Part shown: positions 1 through 8,108 of the stretch, in pieces
Layout of the letters: each line of letters starts with the position of its first letter
How positions within the stretch are numbered: position 1 is the stretch's first letter
Assembly (NCBI GenBank): GCA_030263295.1
Contig: SZOS01000010.1
Span: 24,992-88,991, forward strand
Direction: 5' to 3'
DNA: 64,000 bases
Source of the DNA: Dokdonella_A sp014338185
GTDB taxonomy: Bacteria; Pseudomonadota; Gammaproteobacteria; Xanthomonadales; Rhodanobacteraceae
The notes under the pieces: model-generated
The model's input: the letters and a program-made list of their open reading frames with translations, nothing else
Told to the model about the DNA's origin: nothing
The model's database searches: none
Made by a program: the position numbers and the translations under genes

Positions 1-124
1 GATCCTCACGGTGAGCGACCATCTCGAGCGCGACGCGCACATGCCGGCGGACGAGCGCGAGCAGGGCCTGGTGCGCGTGGCGCGGCTGGCACTGGAATGT
101 GTCCGGCGCGTGGTGACCACCTGA
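1..124 (+). CDS. deoD: Purine nucleoside phosphorylase, DeoD type (3' end only)
   Basis: The window opens inside a reading frame (codons start at base 2) that ends at TGA 122-124. The visible tail of about 40 residues contains ILTVSDHL, then an ERE-type helix and a final VARLALECV segment. This matches the C-terminus of hexameric DeoD phosphorylases, which in E. coli read TVSDHI and end in IALESV. Family members reversibly phosphorolyse purine (deoxy)ribonucleosides in the cytoplasm. Only the last helix is visible, so the assignment rests on that tail; another PNP/UDP-superfamily member is possible. Confidence 0.6.
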   Translation, partial: ILTVSDHLERDAHMPADEREQGLVRVARLALECVRRVVTT

Positions 125-199
125 CGACGCTGCGCGGGTTTGCACGCGTGCGCGCGCTGCGCCACCATCGTCGCTCCTTTCCCGGACAGGAACGATGAC

Positions 200-433
200 A
201 TGACCGACACCTGGCTCGGCAGCCTCAAGACGGCCACGCCGCAAGACGGATTCGAACTGGCGATCAAGCTCTCGCGCATGGGCGTGAAGTACACCCAGCC
301 CTCGGCCGAGGCGCGCGACCGGCTGCGCCCGCAGTACGCCGAGGATGCCCATGCGCTGATCGCGTCCTCGCAGGTGGTGGCGATCAACTTCCAGACCATC
401 GCCGCGGCCAACAACTACTGGCGCGGTGCGTGA
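200..433 (+). CDS. Small hypothetical protein, 77 aa
   Basis: I do not recognise this family. The ATG at 200 is chosen because an AGGAACG purine stretch lies about 8 bases upstream and the ATG at 194 runs into a stop at once. The product starts MTDTWLGSLKTA, looks soluble and mostly helical, and has no signal peptide, membrane segment or cysteine. It follows the deoD tail by 75 bases. It ends 16 bases before the FNR-like box that begins the next transcription unit, so it is probably not part of that operon. Confidence 0.55.
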   Translation: MTDTWLGSLKTATPQDGFELAIKLSRMGVKYTQPSAEARDRLRPQYAEDAHALIASSQVVAINFQTIAAANNYWRGA

Positions 434-449
434 TGCGCGCGCGGCCGCC

Positions 450-463
450 TTGACATGGGTCAG
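450..463 (+). promoter_or_regulatory. Candidate FNR/DNR (CRP-FNR family) binding site
   Basis: The sequence TTGACATGGGTCAG matches the FNR/DNR consensus TTGAY-N4-RTCAA at all positions but the last. A TAGCAT hexamer at 485-490 could serve as the -10 element. It predicts a start near 497, which centres the box close to -41, the usual position for activation by FNR-type regulators. Regulator identity is inferred. Confidence 0.55.
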
Positions 464-523
464 GGCGGCAGTGTGGCTGCGGCGTAGCATGACCCCGGTT
501 TGTTGCAAATCGGAGTCATTTCC

Positions 524-790
524 ATGTCGCTGCAGCTGGATCCCGAACCCAACGTCCATGTCTTCGACGCGCGCGGCATCGCGCGGCGCTTTCGCCATTC
601 GGCGATCTTTGGCGCATTGGGCGCGCTGCGCAATGGCGAGACCATGCGCTTCATCAATGACCACGATCCGATCCCGCTGCTGGGCCAGCTCAACCAGCGC
701 TTCGGCGACTACCTCAGCGTCACCTACCGCCAGCGCGATGCGGCCGGCGTGGTGATCGACTTCGGTATCGACGGCCTGCCGGAAGAATAG
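524..790 (+). CDS. DUF2249 domain protein
   Basis: An 88-residue protein made of one DUF2249 domain. Residues 9-19 give the first strand, ending in the DARG that corresponds to the family's D-R/V-R segment. The centre carries NGETMRFINDHDPIPL, matching the family signature G-E-x-L-x-x-x-N-D-H-D-P-x-P-L. DUF2249 adopts a TusA-like fold and commonly occurs in denitrification and nitric-oxide-response loci; no biochemical role is proven. The start at 524 is preceded by GGAG at 512-515. The next gene begins 2 bases after the stop, so the two are surely cotranscribed. The FNR-type box upstream suggests induction under low oxygen or by NO. Confidence 0.75.
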   Translation: MSLQLDPEPNVHVFDARGIARRFRHSAIFGALGALRNGETMRFINDHDPIPLLGQLNQRFGDYLSVTYRQRDAAGVVIDFGIDGLPEE

Positions 791-792
791 GT

Positions 793-1422
793 ATGGCGCT
801 GCAGGACTTCTTCGCGCAGGCGCCGCGCATCCGCGTGCATGATGCGCTGGCGCAGTTCCTCGGCGCGGCTGACGACGGCTGCATGGAATACGGCTACGCC
901 GACGCGGTGCGCCTGGCCGGGCACTCGTGTCCGACCGTGGCCGGCGCGTTCCTCATGGCGCGCGCGGCGCTGCGCGCGCTGTATCCGGACACCACGCCCG
1001 AGCGCGGCGGCATCCGCGTGGACATGGGCGGCGGCGAGGGCGAAGGCACCCATGGCGTGATCGCGCAGGTGTTCACGCTGGTCACGGGCGCCGCCGCCGA
1101 CAACGGCTTCCACGGCATCGCGGGCCAGTTCGTGCGCCGGGGCCTGCTGCGCCATGGCGTGGCCGGTGTGCGCGGCATCGCCCGCTTCACGCGCGTGGAC
1201 GATGGCAGTGCGGTCGAGGTGTGGCTGGATGTCTCGGGGATCCCACCGGCGCCGCAGATGCGCATGCTCATGGGCCGTGCGCTCGCAGTCGATGCGAGCG
1301 CGGCCGAACGCGCCGAGTTTGGCCGCGTGTGGCAGCAGCGCGTGCGCAGCCTGTTGCTCGAACATGCCGACGACCCCGCGGTCATCATCGTCGAACGCCA
1401 CGGCCACGCCGCCCGCGCCTAG
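793..1422 (+). CDS. FmdE-like domain protein
   Basis: A 209-residue cytoplasmic protein. Residues about 43-48 carry GHSCPT, resembling the metal-binding GHxCPG of the FmdE family (formylmethanofuran dehydrogenase subunit E-like). A VDMGGGEGEG stretch and a Gly-rich segment ending in FVRRGLL follow. The catalytic context is not that of methanogens, and no enzymatic activity should be assumed. It starts 2 bases after the DUF2249 stop, with the RBS inside the end of that gene. This argues for one functional unit under the FNR-like box. I believe homologues next to DUF2249 exist in other denitrifiers, but that needs a search. Confidence 0.5.
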   Translation: MALQDFFAQAPRIRVHDALAQFLGAADDGCMEYGYADAVRLAGHSCPTVAGAFLMARAALRALYPDTTPERGGIRVDMGGGEGEGTHGVIAQVFTLVTGAAADNGFHGIAGQFVRRGLLRHGVAGVRGIARFTRVDDGSAVEVWLDVSGIPPAPQMRMLMGRALAVDASAAERAEFGRVWQQRVRSLLLEHADDPAVIIVERHGHAARA

Positions 1423-1493
1423 CGCCGCGACCCCAGGCGCGGATGGCCGCGCCGCGGCCTTTTCCGCGACAATGAGCGGCCCGTCGATTGTGG

Positions 1494-2408
1494 ATGCCAC
1501 CGTCCATGCCTGCCTTGCGCGCGACACTGTTGCTGCTGCTGGTGATCGTGCCCAGCACGATCGTGCACATCGTGCCCCTGCTCGCGGTGACGCTGCTCAA
1601 GGCGCTGTTGCCGTCGGCGCGCCTGCGCCGCGCCTGCAATCCGCTGCTCACCGGCCTGGCCGAGAGCTGGATCGGAATCAACAACCTGCTGTTCGACCAC
1701 TGCGTCCACACCCGCCTGGACCTGCACGAACAGGCCAGCCTGCAACGCGACGGCCATTACCTGGTGTTCGCCAACCACCAGAGCTGGGTCGACATCCTCG
1801 TGCTGCAGCGGGTGTTCAACCGGCGCATTCCCCTGCTGCGCTTCTTCCTCAAGCGGCAACTGTTCTGGGTGCCGCTGCTGGGACTGGCGTGGTGGGCGCT
1901 GGACTTCCCGTTCATGGGCCGCTACACCGCGCGCCAGGTGGCGCGCAACCCGGCGCTCGCGCGGCGTGACATCGAGGCCACGCGCCGCGCCTGCGACAAG
2001 TTCCGCGAGATCCCGGTGTCGATCATGAACTTCGTCGAGGGCACGCGCTTCACGCCGGCCAAGCATGCCGCGCAAGGCTCGCCGTACCGGTACCTGCTCA
2101 AGCCCAAGTCCGGCGGCGTCGCCTTCGTGCTCGGTGCCATGGGCCAGGGCCTGCATTCGATCCTCGACGTGACCATTGCCTATCCGTCCGGTGCACCGAG
2201 TCTGGCGGACCTGCTCGGCGACCGTCTGGACAGCGTGCGCGTACAGGTGATCGAGCGCGCGATTCCGACCGAACTCGCGCAGGGCGACTACCAGCACGAC
2301 CGCGCGTTCCGCGTGCAGTTCCAGCATTGGCTCAACGAGACTTGGCACGCCAAGGACGCCACCCTCGCGCAGTGGCTTGCGCCCGCGCCCGCCGCGCAGC
2401 ATCGCTGA
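1494..2408 (+). CDS. 1-acyl-glycerol-phosphate acyltransferase-like protein (PlsC superfamily, YihG-like)
   Basis: A membrane acyltransferase of about 304 residues. An N-terminal hydrophobic anchor (residues 7-40) precedes acyltransferase motif I, NHQSWVD (94-100; the catalytic HX4D), and motif III, FVEGTRFTP (180-188). These motifs transfer an acyl chain to lysophosphatidic acid or a similar lysophospholipid. The long N-terminal anchor and the FLKRQLFWVP segment resemble E. coli YihG more than PlsC. ATG 1494 and ATG 1506 are both possible; neither has a clear ribosome-binding site. The gene stands alone, 113 bases before the next. Confidence 0.85.
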   Translation: MPPSMPALRATLLLLLVIVPSTIVHIVPLLAVTLLKALLPSARLRRACNPLLTGLAESWIGINNLLFDHCVHTRLDLHEQASLQRDGHYLVFANHQSWVDILVLQRVFNRRIPLLRFFLKRQLFWVPLLGLAWWALDFPFMGRYTARQVARNPALARRDIEATRRACDKFREIPVSIMNFVEGTRFTPAKHAAQGSPYRYLLKPKSGGVAFVLGAMGQGLHSILDVTIAYPSGAPSLADLLGDRLDSVRVQVIERAIPTELAQGDYQHDRAFRVQFQHWLNETWHAKDATLAQWLAPAPAAQHR

Positions 2409-2521
2409 GCCGACGCTCGACCTTGGTCGTATGGCGTCGCCGCCATCGCTGGCCAAGAGTCTGCGCGTGACGCATGCGCGCGCGGCGGGACCCGACAGCG
2501 CGCGCAGGATGGAGTCGAGCG

Positions 2522-3265
2522 ATGCGCATCGGACTGTTGGCGGACCTGCATGCCAACCGCGAGGCGACCGAGGCCTGCATGCTGGCCTTGGCCGACGCGG
2601 GCTGCACCCAGTGGGTGTTCCTCGGTGACCTGGTGGGTTACGGCGCCGATCCGGAGTGGCTGGTCGACTGCGCGCGCGAGCAGGTGGCGGCGGGCGCGAT
2701 CGCGGTGCAGGGCAACCACGATGCGGCGGTGGACGACGGCTCGATCCAGCCGATGCACGAACACGCGCGTGCCGCGCTGGAGTGGACGCGGGGCCGGCTC
2801 GATCGTTCCCAGCGCGAATTCCTGCGTGGCCTGCCACTGCAGGTCGTCGATGCCGACCGCCTGTACGCGCACGCGAGCGCCGCGATGCCGGCGCGCTGGG
2901 CCTATGTATCCAACGCGCTTGCGGCGTGGCAGAGCCTGCAGGCGACCCCGCAGTGGCTGACCCTGCTTGGCCACGTCCACGACCAGGCCGTCTATTACAC
3001 CGGGGCCACCGCGCAGGCCATCCATTTCCAGCCGGTGGCCGGTGCGGTGCTGCCGCTGCTGCCGAGCCGGCGCTGGCTAGCGATCGTGGGCAGTTGCGGC
3101 CAGCCCCGCGATGGCAATCCCGCCGCGGCCTGCGCCTGGCTGGATACGGGCACGCGCCGGCTCGGCTTCCTGCGCGTGCCCTACGACCACGAGCGGGCGG
3201 CCGCCAAGGTCGTCGCGGCGGGCCTGCCGCGGTCGCTCGCGCAGCGCCTGCTGCAGGGACGCTGA
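2522..3265 (+). CDS. Metallophosphoesterase
   Basis: A 247-residue calcineurin-like phosphoesterase. The dinuclear metal ligands are visible as DLH (residues 8-10), GDLVGYG (35-41), GNHD (64-67) and GHVHD near residue 155. It resembles the YfcE/MJ0936 type of small phosphodiesterases or protein phosphatases. The ATG at 2522 follows GGAG at 2511-2514. The next gene, a protein kinase-stress protein fusion, starts 2 bases after the stop. This adjacency suggests the phosphatase reverses phosphorylation made by the kinase, but a nucleotide substrate cannot be excluded. Confidence 0.8.
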   Translation: MRIGLLADLHANREATEACMLALADAGCTQWVFLGDLVGYGADPEWLVDCAREQVAAGAIAVQGNHDAAVDDGSIQPMHEHARAALEWTRGRLDRSQREFLRGLPLQVVDADRLYAHASAAMPARWAYVSNALAAWQSLQATPQWLTLLGHVHDQAVYYTGATAQAIHFQPVAGAVLPLLPSRRWLAIVGSCGQPRDGNPAAACAWLDTGTRRLGFLRVPYDHERAAAKVVAAGLPRSLAQRLLQGR

Positions 3266-3267
3266 CC

Positions 3268-4695
3268 GTGCCGGCCGTGTTGCAGGCGGGCATGCAGCTG
3301 GGCGGATTCACGCTGCTGCAACCGCTGCACGAGGGCGGCATGGCCACGCTGTGGCGCGTGAGCCATCCCGATCATGGGTCGTCCCTGCTCATGAAGATGC
3401 CGCGCGTCGCCTATGGCGAGAGCGTGAGCCAGGTGGTCGGCTTCGAGGTCGAGCGCATGCTGTTGCCGCTGCTTGCGGGCGCGCACGTGCCGCGCTTCAT
3501 CGCCAGCGGCGACGAGGGTGACCAGCCGTGGCTGGTGATGGAGCAGGTCAGTGGCAGCACGCTGCGCCCGCTGCTCGACCAGGCGCCGATCGCGCCCGGG
3601 CGTGTGGCTGCGCTCGGCGCGCTCGCGGCCATCGCGCTGGCCGACCTGCATCGACAGCAAGTGGTGCATCTGGACATCAAGCCGAGCAACCTGCTGCTGC
3701 ATCGCGGTGCCGACGGCAACGAGCGCATCGTGCTCATCGATTTTGGGCTGTCGCGCCACGCGCAGTTGCCCGACCTGCTGGCCGAGCAGTTCCACATCCC
3801 GATGGGCACCGCGCCCTACATTGCGCCCGAGCAGGTGCTCGGCGTGCGCAGCGATCCACGCAGTGATCTGTTCGCGCTGGGCGTGACCTTGTACCACCTG
3901 GCCACTGCGCAGCGGCCGTTCGGCTTTCCGGGCAGCCAGCGTGGCCTGCGCCGCCGCTTCTACCAGGACCCTGTGCCGCCGCGCAGCCACGTGGCGGCGA
4001 TTCCGCGCTGGCTGCAGGAGACGATCCTGCGTTGCCTCGAAGTGGATCCGGACGCACGCCATCCGACCGCCGCGCAACTCGCGCTCGACCTGCAGCATCC
4101 CGAGCAGGTCACGCTGACCGCGCGCGCCGAGCGTCTGCAGCGTGCCGGCCGAATCGAGCGCGCGCGCCGTTGGTGGCGCGCGCTGGGCATGGAGCCCGAA
4201 CGCATCAGTGCGCGCGCGGCACAGGCCGCGCGCGCGCCACTGATCATGGTCGCGCTCGATCTCAAGCAGCCCGACCCGGCACTGGACCTGGCGCTGCGCG
4301 ACACGGTGCAGCGGCTGGTCGCCACCGCGCCGGGCGCGCGGCTGGCCTGCGTCACGGTGCTGCGCACCGCGCGCATCGGCCTGGACAGCAACATCGACGC
4401 GGAAGGCCGCAACCGCCACCTCAAGCGCCTGGCCGGGTTGCGTGACTGGGCGCGCACGCTCGCGTTGCCCGACCATCGCATCACCTTCCATGTACTGGAA
4501 TCGCCCGATGTTGCCGATGCGTTGATCGAGTACGCGCGCAACAACGCGATCGACCACCTCATCATGGGGGCGCGCGGCGTGACCGGCGTGCGGCGCCTGC
4601 TCGGCAGCGTGTCGGCGCGTGTGGTGGCCGAGGCCGGTTGCACCGCCACGGTGGTGCGCGCGCGTGGCGAGGCTGCGGCCACGACCAGTCCGTGA
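3268..4695 (+). CDS. Ser/Thr protein kinase fused to a universal stress protein domain
   Basis: A fusion of 475 residues if the GTG at 3268 is used, directly after the phosphatase stop. The kinase half has a Gly-rich loop (EGGMATLW, about residue 22), the catalytic loop HLDIKPSNLLL (134-144), DFG (158-160) and an APE-type segment (IAPEQ). HRD is changed to HLD, which keeps the catalytic Asp. Residues about 320-470 form a UspA domain with the ATP-binding G-x2-G type loop GARGVTGVRRLLGS. No transmembrane segment is present, so the protein is cytoplasmic. Such kinase/Usp fusions occur in other proteobacteria. Coupling to the phosphoesterase gene suggests a reversible stress-signalling pair. Confidence 0.85.
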   Translation: MPAVLQAGMQLGGFTLLQPLHEGGMATLWRVSHPDHGSSLLMKMPRVAYGESVSQVVGFEVERMLLPLLAGAHVPRFIASGDEGDQPWLVMEQVSGSTLRPLLDQAPIAPGRVAALGALAAIALADLHRQQVVHLDIKPSNLLLHRGADGNERIVLIDFGLSRHAQLPDLLAEQFHIPMGTAPYIAPEQVLGVRSDPRSDLFALGVTLYHLATAQRPFGFPGSQRGLRRRFYQDPVPPRSHVAAIPRWLQETILRCLEVDPDARHPTAAQLALDLQHPEQVTLTARAERLQRAGRIERARRWWRALGMEPERISARAAQAARAPLIMVALDLKQPDPALDLALRDTVQRLVATAPGARLACVTVLRTARIGLDSNIDAEGRNRHLKRLAGLRDWARTLALPDHRITFHVLESPDVADALIEYARNNAIDHLIMGARGVTGVRRLLGSVSARVVAEAGCTATVVRARGEAAATTSP

Positions 4696-4782
4696 GATGG
4701 ACGCATTGCGCGTCATTGCGGCAATCGACCCGGGCGGGCCGCGGCCCTGCAGCGTTGCCGCACCGCGCCGCGGGGGGCAGTG

Positions 4783-4810
4783 CGGCTGCGGGCGCCGTGG
4801 CCCGCAGCCG
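4783..4810. terminator. Hairpin between convergent genes, probable bidirectional terminator
   Basis: An 11-bp perfect stem (4783-4793 with 4800-4810) closes a 6-base loop between the end of the kinase-Usp gene and the convergently transcribed small secreted protein. There is no strong U tract on either side, so termination efficiency is uncertain. Confidence 0.5.
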
Positions 4811-4820
4811 CCGTCGTTGC

Positions 4821-5126
4821 CTACGGCCAGACGTCGTTGAAGCCGTCGCGGAAGATGGTGTCGCCGTAGCAGACCAGCGGTGACACGCTCAGCTTGGCGC
4901 TGAGCGCATGCCGGCTGCCCAGTTGCACCATGGCTTCGGGGCGGACCGGCTCCAGTCGCGCCTGCAGTGCGTAGCCCGTGCTGGTGTGGGCCTGCGCCGC
5001 CGGGGCGAGGCTGCCGTGCAGTTCGATGCGGCCGGCCTGCGCGGGCAGCGCCGCCGCCGCGCAGCCGAGCACGGCCAGGCACAGGCCGCGACGCAGGCGT
5101 GCGTCACGATGGAGTGGATGGGTCAT
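4821..5126 (-). CDS. Small secreted protein with C-terminal IFRDGF motif
   Basis: A 101-residue protein of unknown function. It begins with a basic region and a hydrophobic stretch ending in LPAQA, a typical signal peptide. Two beta-rich strands follow, then the tail DTIFRDGFNDVWP. The ATG at 5126 lies 5 bases after the stop of the S74-domain gene, with GGAG overlapping that stop, so the two are translationally coupled. The same kind of tail (DLIFRNGFD) ends the metallopeptidase at 43735-45072. The shared motif may be a surface-sorting or secretion signal (inference). Confidence 0.65.
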   Translation of the reverse strand: MTHPLHRDARLRRGLCLAVLGCAAAALPAQAGRIELHGSLAPAAQAHTSTGYALQARLEPVRPEAMVQLGSRHALSAKLSVSPLVCYGDTIFRDGFNDVWP

Positions 5127-5131
5127 GGCGC

Positions 5132-6484
5132 TCACTCCGCACGGTTGGACAGCGCTTCGACCTTGGCAGCCAGCGCGTCGAGGCGTGCGCGCAGGTCGGC
5201 GTTTTCCGCTTCGAGCTTCTGGTTGAGGCCCTGGATCGCCGCCAGGGCCACGCCGTTGGCGTCGACCGTGGAGATGTGCTGCGCGTCATGGCCCAGGCCG
5301 AACGCGCTGGCGAAGTCCTCGGCCACCGGGCCGAGGTGGCGACCCTCGGCCTCGCCGTCGAGGTAGTACCAGGTCTGCATCGGCATCGCGACCAGCTTGG
5401 CCAGGACCTCGCCCGCATCGACATTGGCAAAGCCCTGCTTGAAGAAGCGGCTGGACGCGTTCGTCCAGGTGCCGCCCGGGGAGAGATAGGCGCCGTTGCC
5501 GTTGGTGCTGTTGGTTCCCACCTTGAACGGCTGGGCCGCCATGGGCAGGGCGCCGTTGAAGCCGATGATCTGCGCATTGGCGCCCACGATCATGGCGATG
5601 CCACCGCCGGTGCCCGGTTTCTGGAGCATGAACCCGTCGATGATATTGCTCATGTCCCAGCTCTTGTCGGCGCCGTACTTGAAGCTGAGCGATGCCACGC
5701 TGGAGCCATCCCGCGGCGCGATCGTGAGCGTCTTGTCGAGGGGCGCGCCTGAATTGTTGGTCGCGGTGTTGATGCCGACTCCGCCCTTGGCGCCGATGAT
5801 GAACTGGTCGGCTGCGCTGTCGGAGTAGGCGTTCGGGCTGTTGCGGTCGCCCCACACGAAGGAGCCGGCGTTGTTGGTTTGTCCGTTCCAGCCGCCGGCA
5901 AATGAATAATCGCCTGCCGCACCGAAGGCGAAGCTGACGCTGGTGGCACGCACGCCGGGGGTCACGGCGGACGAATATGGACCCAGCTCCACGCTTCCGT
6001 CACCGCGGGCGCGCATGACGTTGTAGCCATTGCGTTTGACCATCACTTCCCCGTCGTCGGCGGTGCCGATGTAGCTGCCCACGGGAATGCCCGCATTGCC
6101 GTCCAGCGTCCACGAACCCGGGCAGGAAGCGCCGGCCGGTGCGACGGGACTGCGACTGTCGAGTGCCTCCCAGTCGCCATTGCCGGACTTGACCGCGACC
6201 GCGAGCCAGGTCTGCGCGGAACCGGCCAGGCTCGCGCCGAAATCGACCGGCACGCTGAAATTGCCGTCGGTGACCGCGACGCCGTGCACGTCGATCGGAC
6301 CGGCCACCACGTTGCCGCCCTGGGCGGCCGAATACAGCGTCAGGCGCAGGTCGTACTGGCCGTTCGCCGGCTCGCCGGCGGCGCTGAGCGAGCCGTGGTA
6401 GTTGAAGCTCTCGGCATGCGCGACGCCGGCACCGGCCAGTGCAAGGCACAGCATCAAGGCAAGACCGTTCCTGTTGGTTTTCAT
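5132..6484 (-). CDS. Secreted protein with C-terminal S74 (endosialidase-type) chaperone domain
   Basis: A 450-residue exported protein. A signal peptide (residues 1-25, ending VAHA) precedes a beta domain starting ESFNYHGSLSAAGEPANGQYD, seen in many secreted 'tail fiber domain' proteins of non-phage genomes. A Gly/Asn-rich central region (about 170-300) recalls trimeric beta-prism heads. The C-terminus from about residue 340 (SSRFFKQGF, then WYYLDGEAEGRHLGPVAEDF) is an intramolecular chaperone of the Peptidase S74 family, followed by a coiled coil (about 415-450). In characterised members this domain drives trimerisation and then cleaves itself off. The gene is followed closely by the IFRDGF protein. 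Confidence 0.75.
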   Translation of the reverse strand: MKTNRNGLALMLCLALAGAGVAHAESFNYHGSLSAAGEPANGQYDLRLTLYSAAQGGNVVAGPIDVHGVAVTDGNFSVPVDFGASLAGSAQTWLAVAVKSGNGDWEALDSRSPVAPAGASCPGSWTLDGNAGIPVGSYIGTADDGEVMVKRNGYNVMRARGDGSVELGPYSSAVTPGVRATSVSFAFGAAGDYSFAGGWNGQTNNAGSFVWGDRNSPNAYSDSAADQFIIGAKGGVGINTATNNSGAPLDKTLTIAPRDGSSVASLSFKYGADKSWDMSNIIDGFMLQKPGTGGGIAMIVGANAQIIGFNGALPMAAQPFKVGTNSTNGNGAYLSPGGTWTNASSRFFKQGFANVDAGEVLAKLVAMPMQTWYYLDGEAEGRHLGPVAEDFASAFGLGHDAQHISTVDANGVALAAIQGLNQKLEAENADLRARLDALAAKVEALSNRAE

Positions 6485-6655
6485 GATCTGGAAACTCCCC
6501 GCGGTTGGACGGGCTCGTGCCCGCAATTCCAGTATCACGCAGGATCGTGCCAAAAGGAGACATGGCGCCGTGCGGGCCCATGGCTTTTGTAGCCTGGCCA
6601 AGGTGCGGCCCCGGCCATGGCGCAGCCGGCCCGCCGGCGTCACCGAGCCGGCGGC

Positions 6656-7138
6656 TCAGGCCGGATCGGGTGGTTCGATGTGCTGCGCGCGCAGCAAGGC
6701 GCCCGCGGCGGGGTCATCGTCGAGCAGCCGGAACCCCGCGAATTCGAATGCGGGCGCGACCGCGCATGTCACCAGCGCGTAGTCGCCGAGCGGGCGCGCG
6801 GACTGCCAGCACCCGGCCGGGACCGCAACCAGCGGCCGCGTGCCATGCGCGTCGGCGCGACCGAGGCGGTGGCGCACCAGGCCACGGACCTGCGCGTCGA
6901 ACACCGACAGTTCCAGCGCATCGCCCTCGGCGTGCTGCCACACCTCGTCGGCGTCGATGCGATGCCAGCGGCTGGTTTGCCCGGCCGCGAGCAGATAGTG
7001 GATCGCGCTGGCGAGCGGGCGCTCGTGCGCGTCGTCGGTGATGCGGCGCGCGGACGCATACACGCGGCGGTAGTGGCCGCCTTCCGGATGCGGCGCCAGG
7101 TCGAGCAGGGCGATGAGTTCGCGGACGCGCGGGTGCAT
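6656..7138 (-). CDS. Cupin, DUF985 family
   Basis: A 160-residue single-domain protein. It starts with a helix and HPEGGHYRRVY, the DUF985 signature, and continues with an AIHYLL strand, SRWHRIDADEVW and a cupin barrel. Cupins of this family bind a small ligand or a metal; the substrate is unknown. The gene starts 5 bases after hslO on the same strand, so they form an operon. No signal peptide is present. Confidence 0.8.
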   Translation of the reverse strand: MHPRVRELIALLDLAPHPEGGHYRRVYASARRITDDAHERPLASAIHYLLAAGQTSRWHRIDADEVWQHAEGDALELSVFDAQVRGLVRHRLGRADAHGTRPLVAVPAGCWQSARPLGDYALVTCAVAPAFEFAGFRLLDDDPAAGALLRAQHIEPPDPA

Positions 7139-7143
7139 GGGCG

Positions 7144-8022
7144 TCAGTGGCGCGTGGCCGTGCCGGCGCCATCGGCCGCGAACAGCGCGTCGATGTCGGC
7201 CGGGTCGAACACGTAACGGCGGTTGCAGAACTCGCAGTCCACCTGCACCGAGCCCTGCTCGGCCAGCGCCGCGGCGCACTCGGCCCGACCGAGCGAATGC
7301 AGCATGTCGCCCACGCGCTCGCGCGAGCAGCTGCAGCGGAACGCCAGCGGGTGCGCACCCTGCAGGCGCACGCCATCCTCATGGAACAGGCGCAGCAGCA
7401 GCGTGTCCACCGGGGTGTCCAGCAGCTCATCCTCGCCAAGTGTGGCCAGCAGGTGCTGCACGCGGTTCCAGCCATCGGGATCGGTGCCGAGGCGATGCCC
7501 GCCGCCGCCGGCCAGCTGCTGCACGAGCAGACCGGCGCAGCGATCGCCGGCCTGTGCCAGCACGATGCGCGTGGGCAGTTGCTCGGAGCGGGTGAAATAC
7601 CGCTCGAACGCACCCGCCAGTTCGCCGCCCTCCACCGGTACCACGCCCTGGTAGCGCGTCCGGGTCGCGTGATTGTCGATGGTGATGGCCATGCGCGCGG
7701 CCTGGTCGAGGCGGATCGCGGCCTGCGGCACCGCGCCGTCCCAGCGTGCGATGCCGCGCACGTGGCCGTCGTGCGTGCATTCGGCGAACAGCAGCTTGAG
7801 CGCGCCGCTGTCCTGCACCTGCACCGAGAACTTGCCGTCGAACTTGAGCGCGCTCGTGAACAGGGCGCTGGCCGCCAGCGCCTGGCCGAGCAGCACGCCC
7901 AGCGCGCCGCCGTAGTCGCCGTGCGCGCGCAGCTCGCGCCAGGCGCCGTCGAGGCGCACGTGGGCGCCGCGCACATCGGCGCGTTCGAGCTGGAAGCGGG
8001 ACAGGGCGTCGGTGGCTGGCAT
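7144..8022 (-). CDS. hslO: Hsp33 redox-regulated holdase chaperone
   Basis: A 292-residue protein of full family length. The C-terminal redox switch is complete: a C-x-C pair (RCSCSRER, near residue 233) and a C-x2-C pair (CEFCNRRY, near 264) would bind zinc when reduced and form disulfides under oxidative stress. The central domain contains the conserved GGGGHRLG turn. Active Hsp33 binds unfolding proteins in the cytoplasm. The ATG at 8022 is preferred over an in-frame upstream start because it begins the conserved domain. It is cotranscribed with the DUF985 gene. Confidence 0.93.
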   Translation of the reverse strand: MPATDALSRFQLERADVRGAHVRLDGAWRELRAHGDYGGALGVLLGQALAASALFTSALKFDGKFSVQVQDSGALKLLFAECTHDGHVRGIARWDGAVPQAAIRLDQAARMAITIDNHATRTRYQGVVPVEGGELAGAFERYFTRSEQLPTRIVLAQAGDRCAGLLVQQLAGGGGHRLGTDPDGWNRVQHLLATLGEDELLDTPVDTLLLRLFHEDGVRLQGAHPLAFRCSCSRERVGDMLHSLGRAECAAALAEQGSVQVDCEFCNRRYVFDPADIDALFAADGAGTATRH

Positions 8023-8108
8023 GGCGCGGGATCGGGGTGGCACGCGGGATTGTCGCAGGTCAGCGCCGCGTCGGCAGGCGGCGGGCCGAGGGCAGGGCCG
8101 CGCGCACC

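Noticed and set aside
5132..6484. Prophage tail fibre because of the S74 domain
   Set aside because: No phage structural, lysis or integrase genes are near, and the protein has a Sec signal peptide and a beta domain seen in chromosomal secreted proteins.
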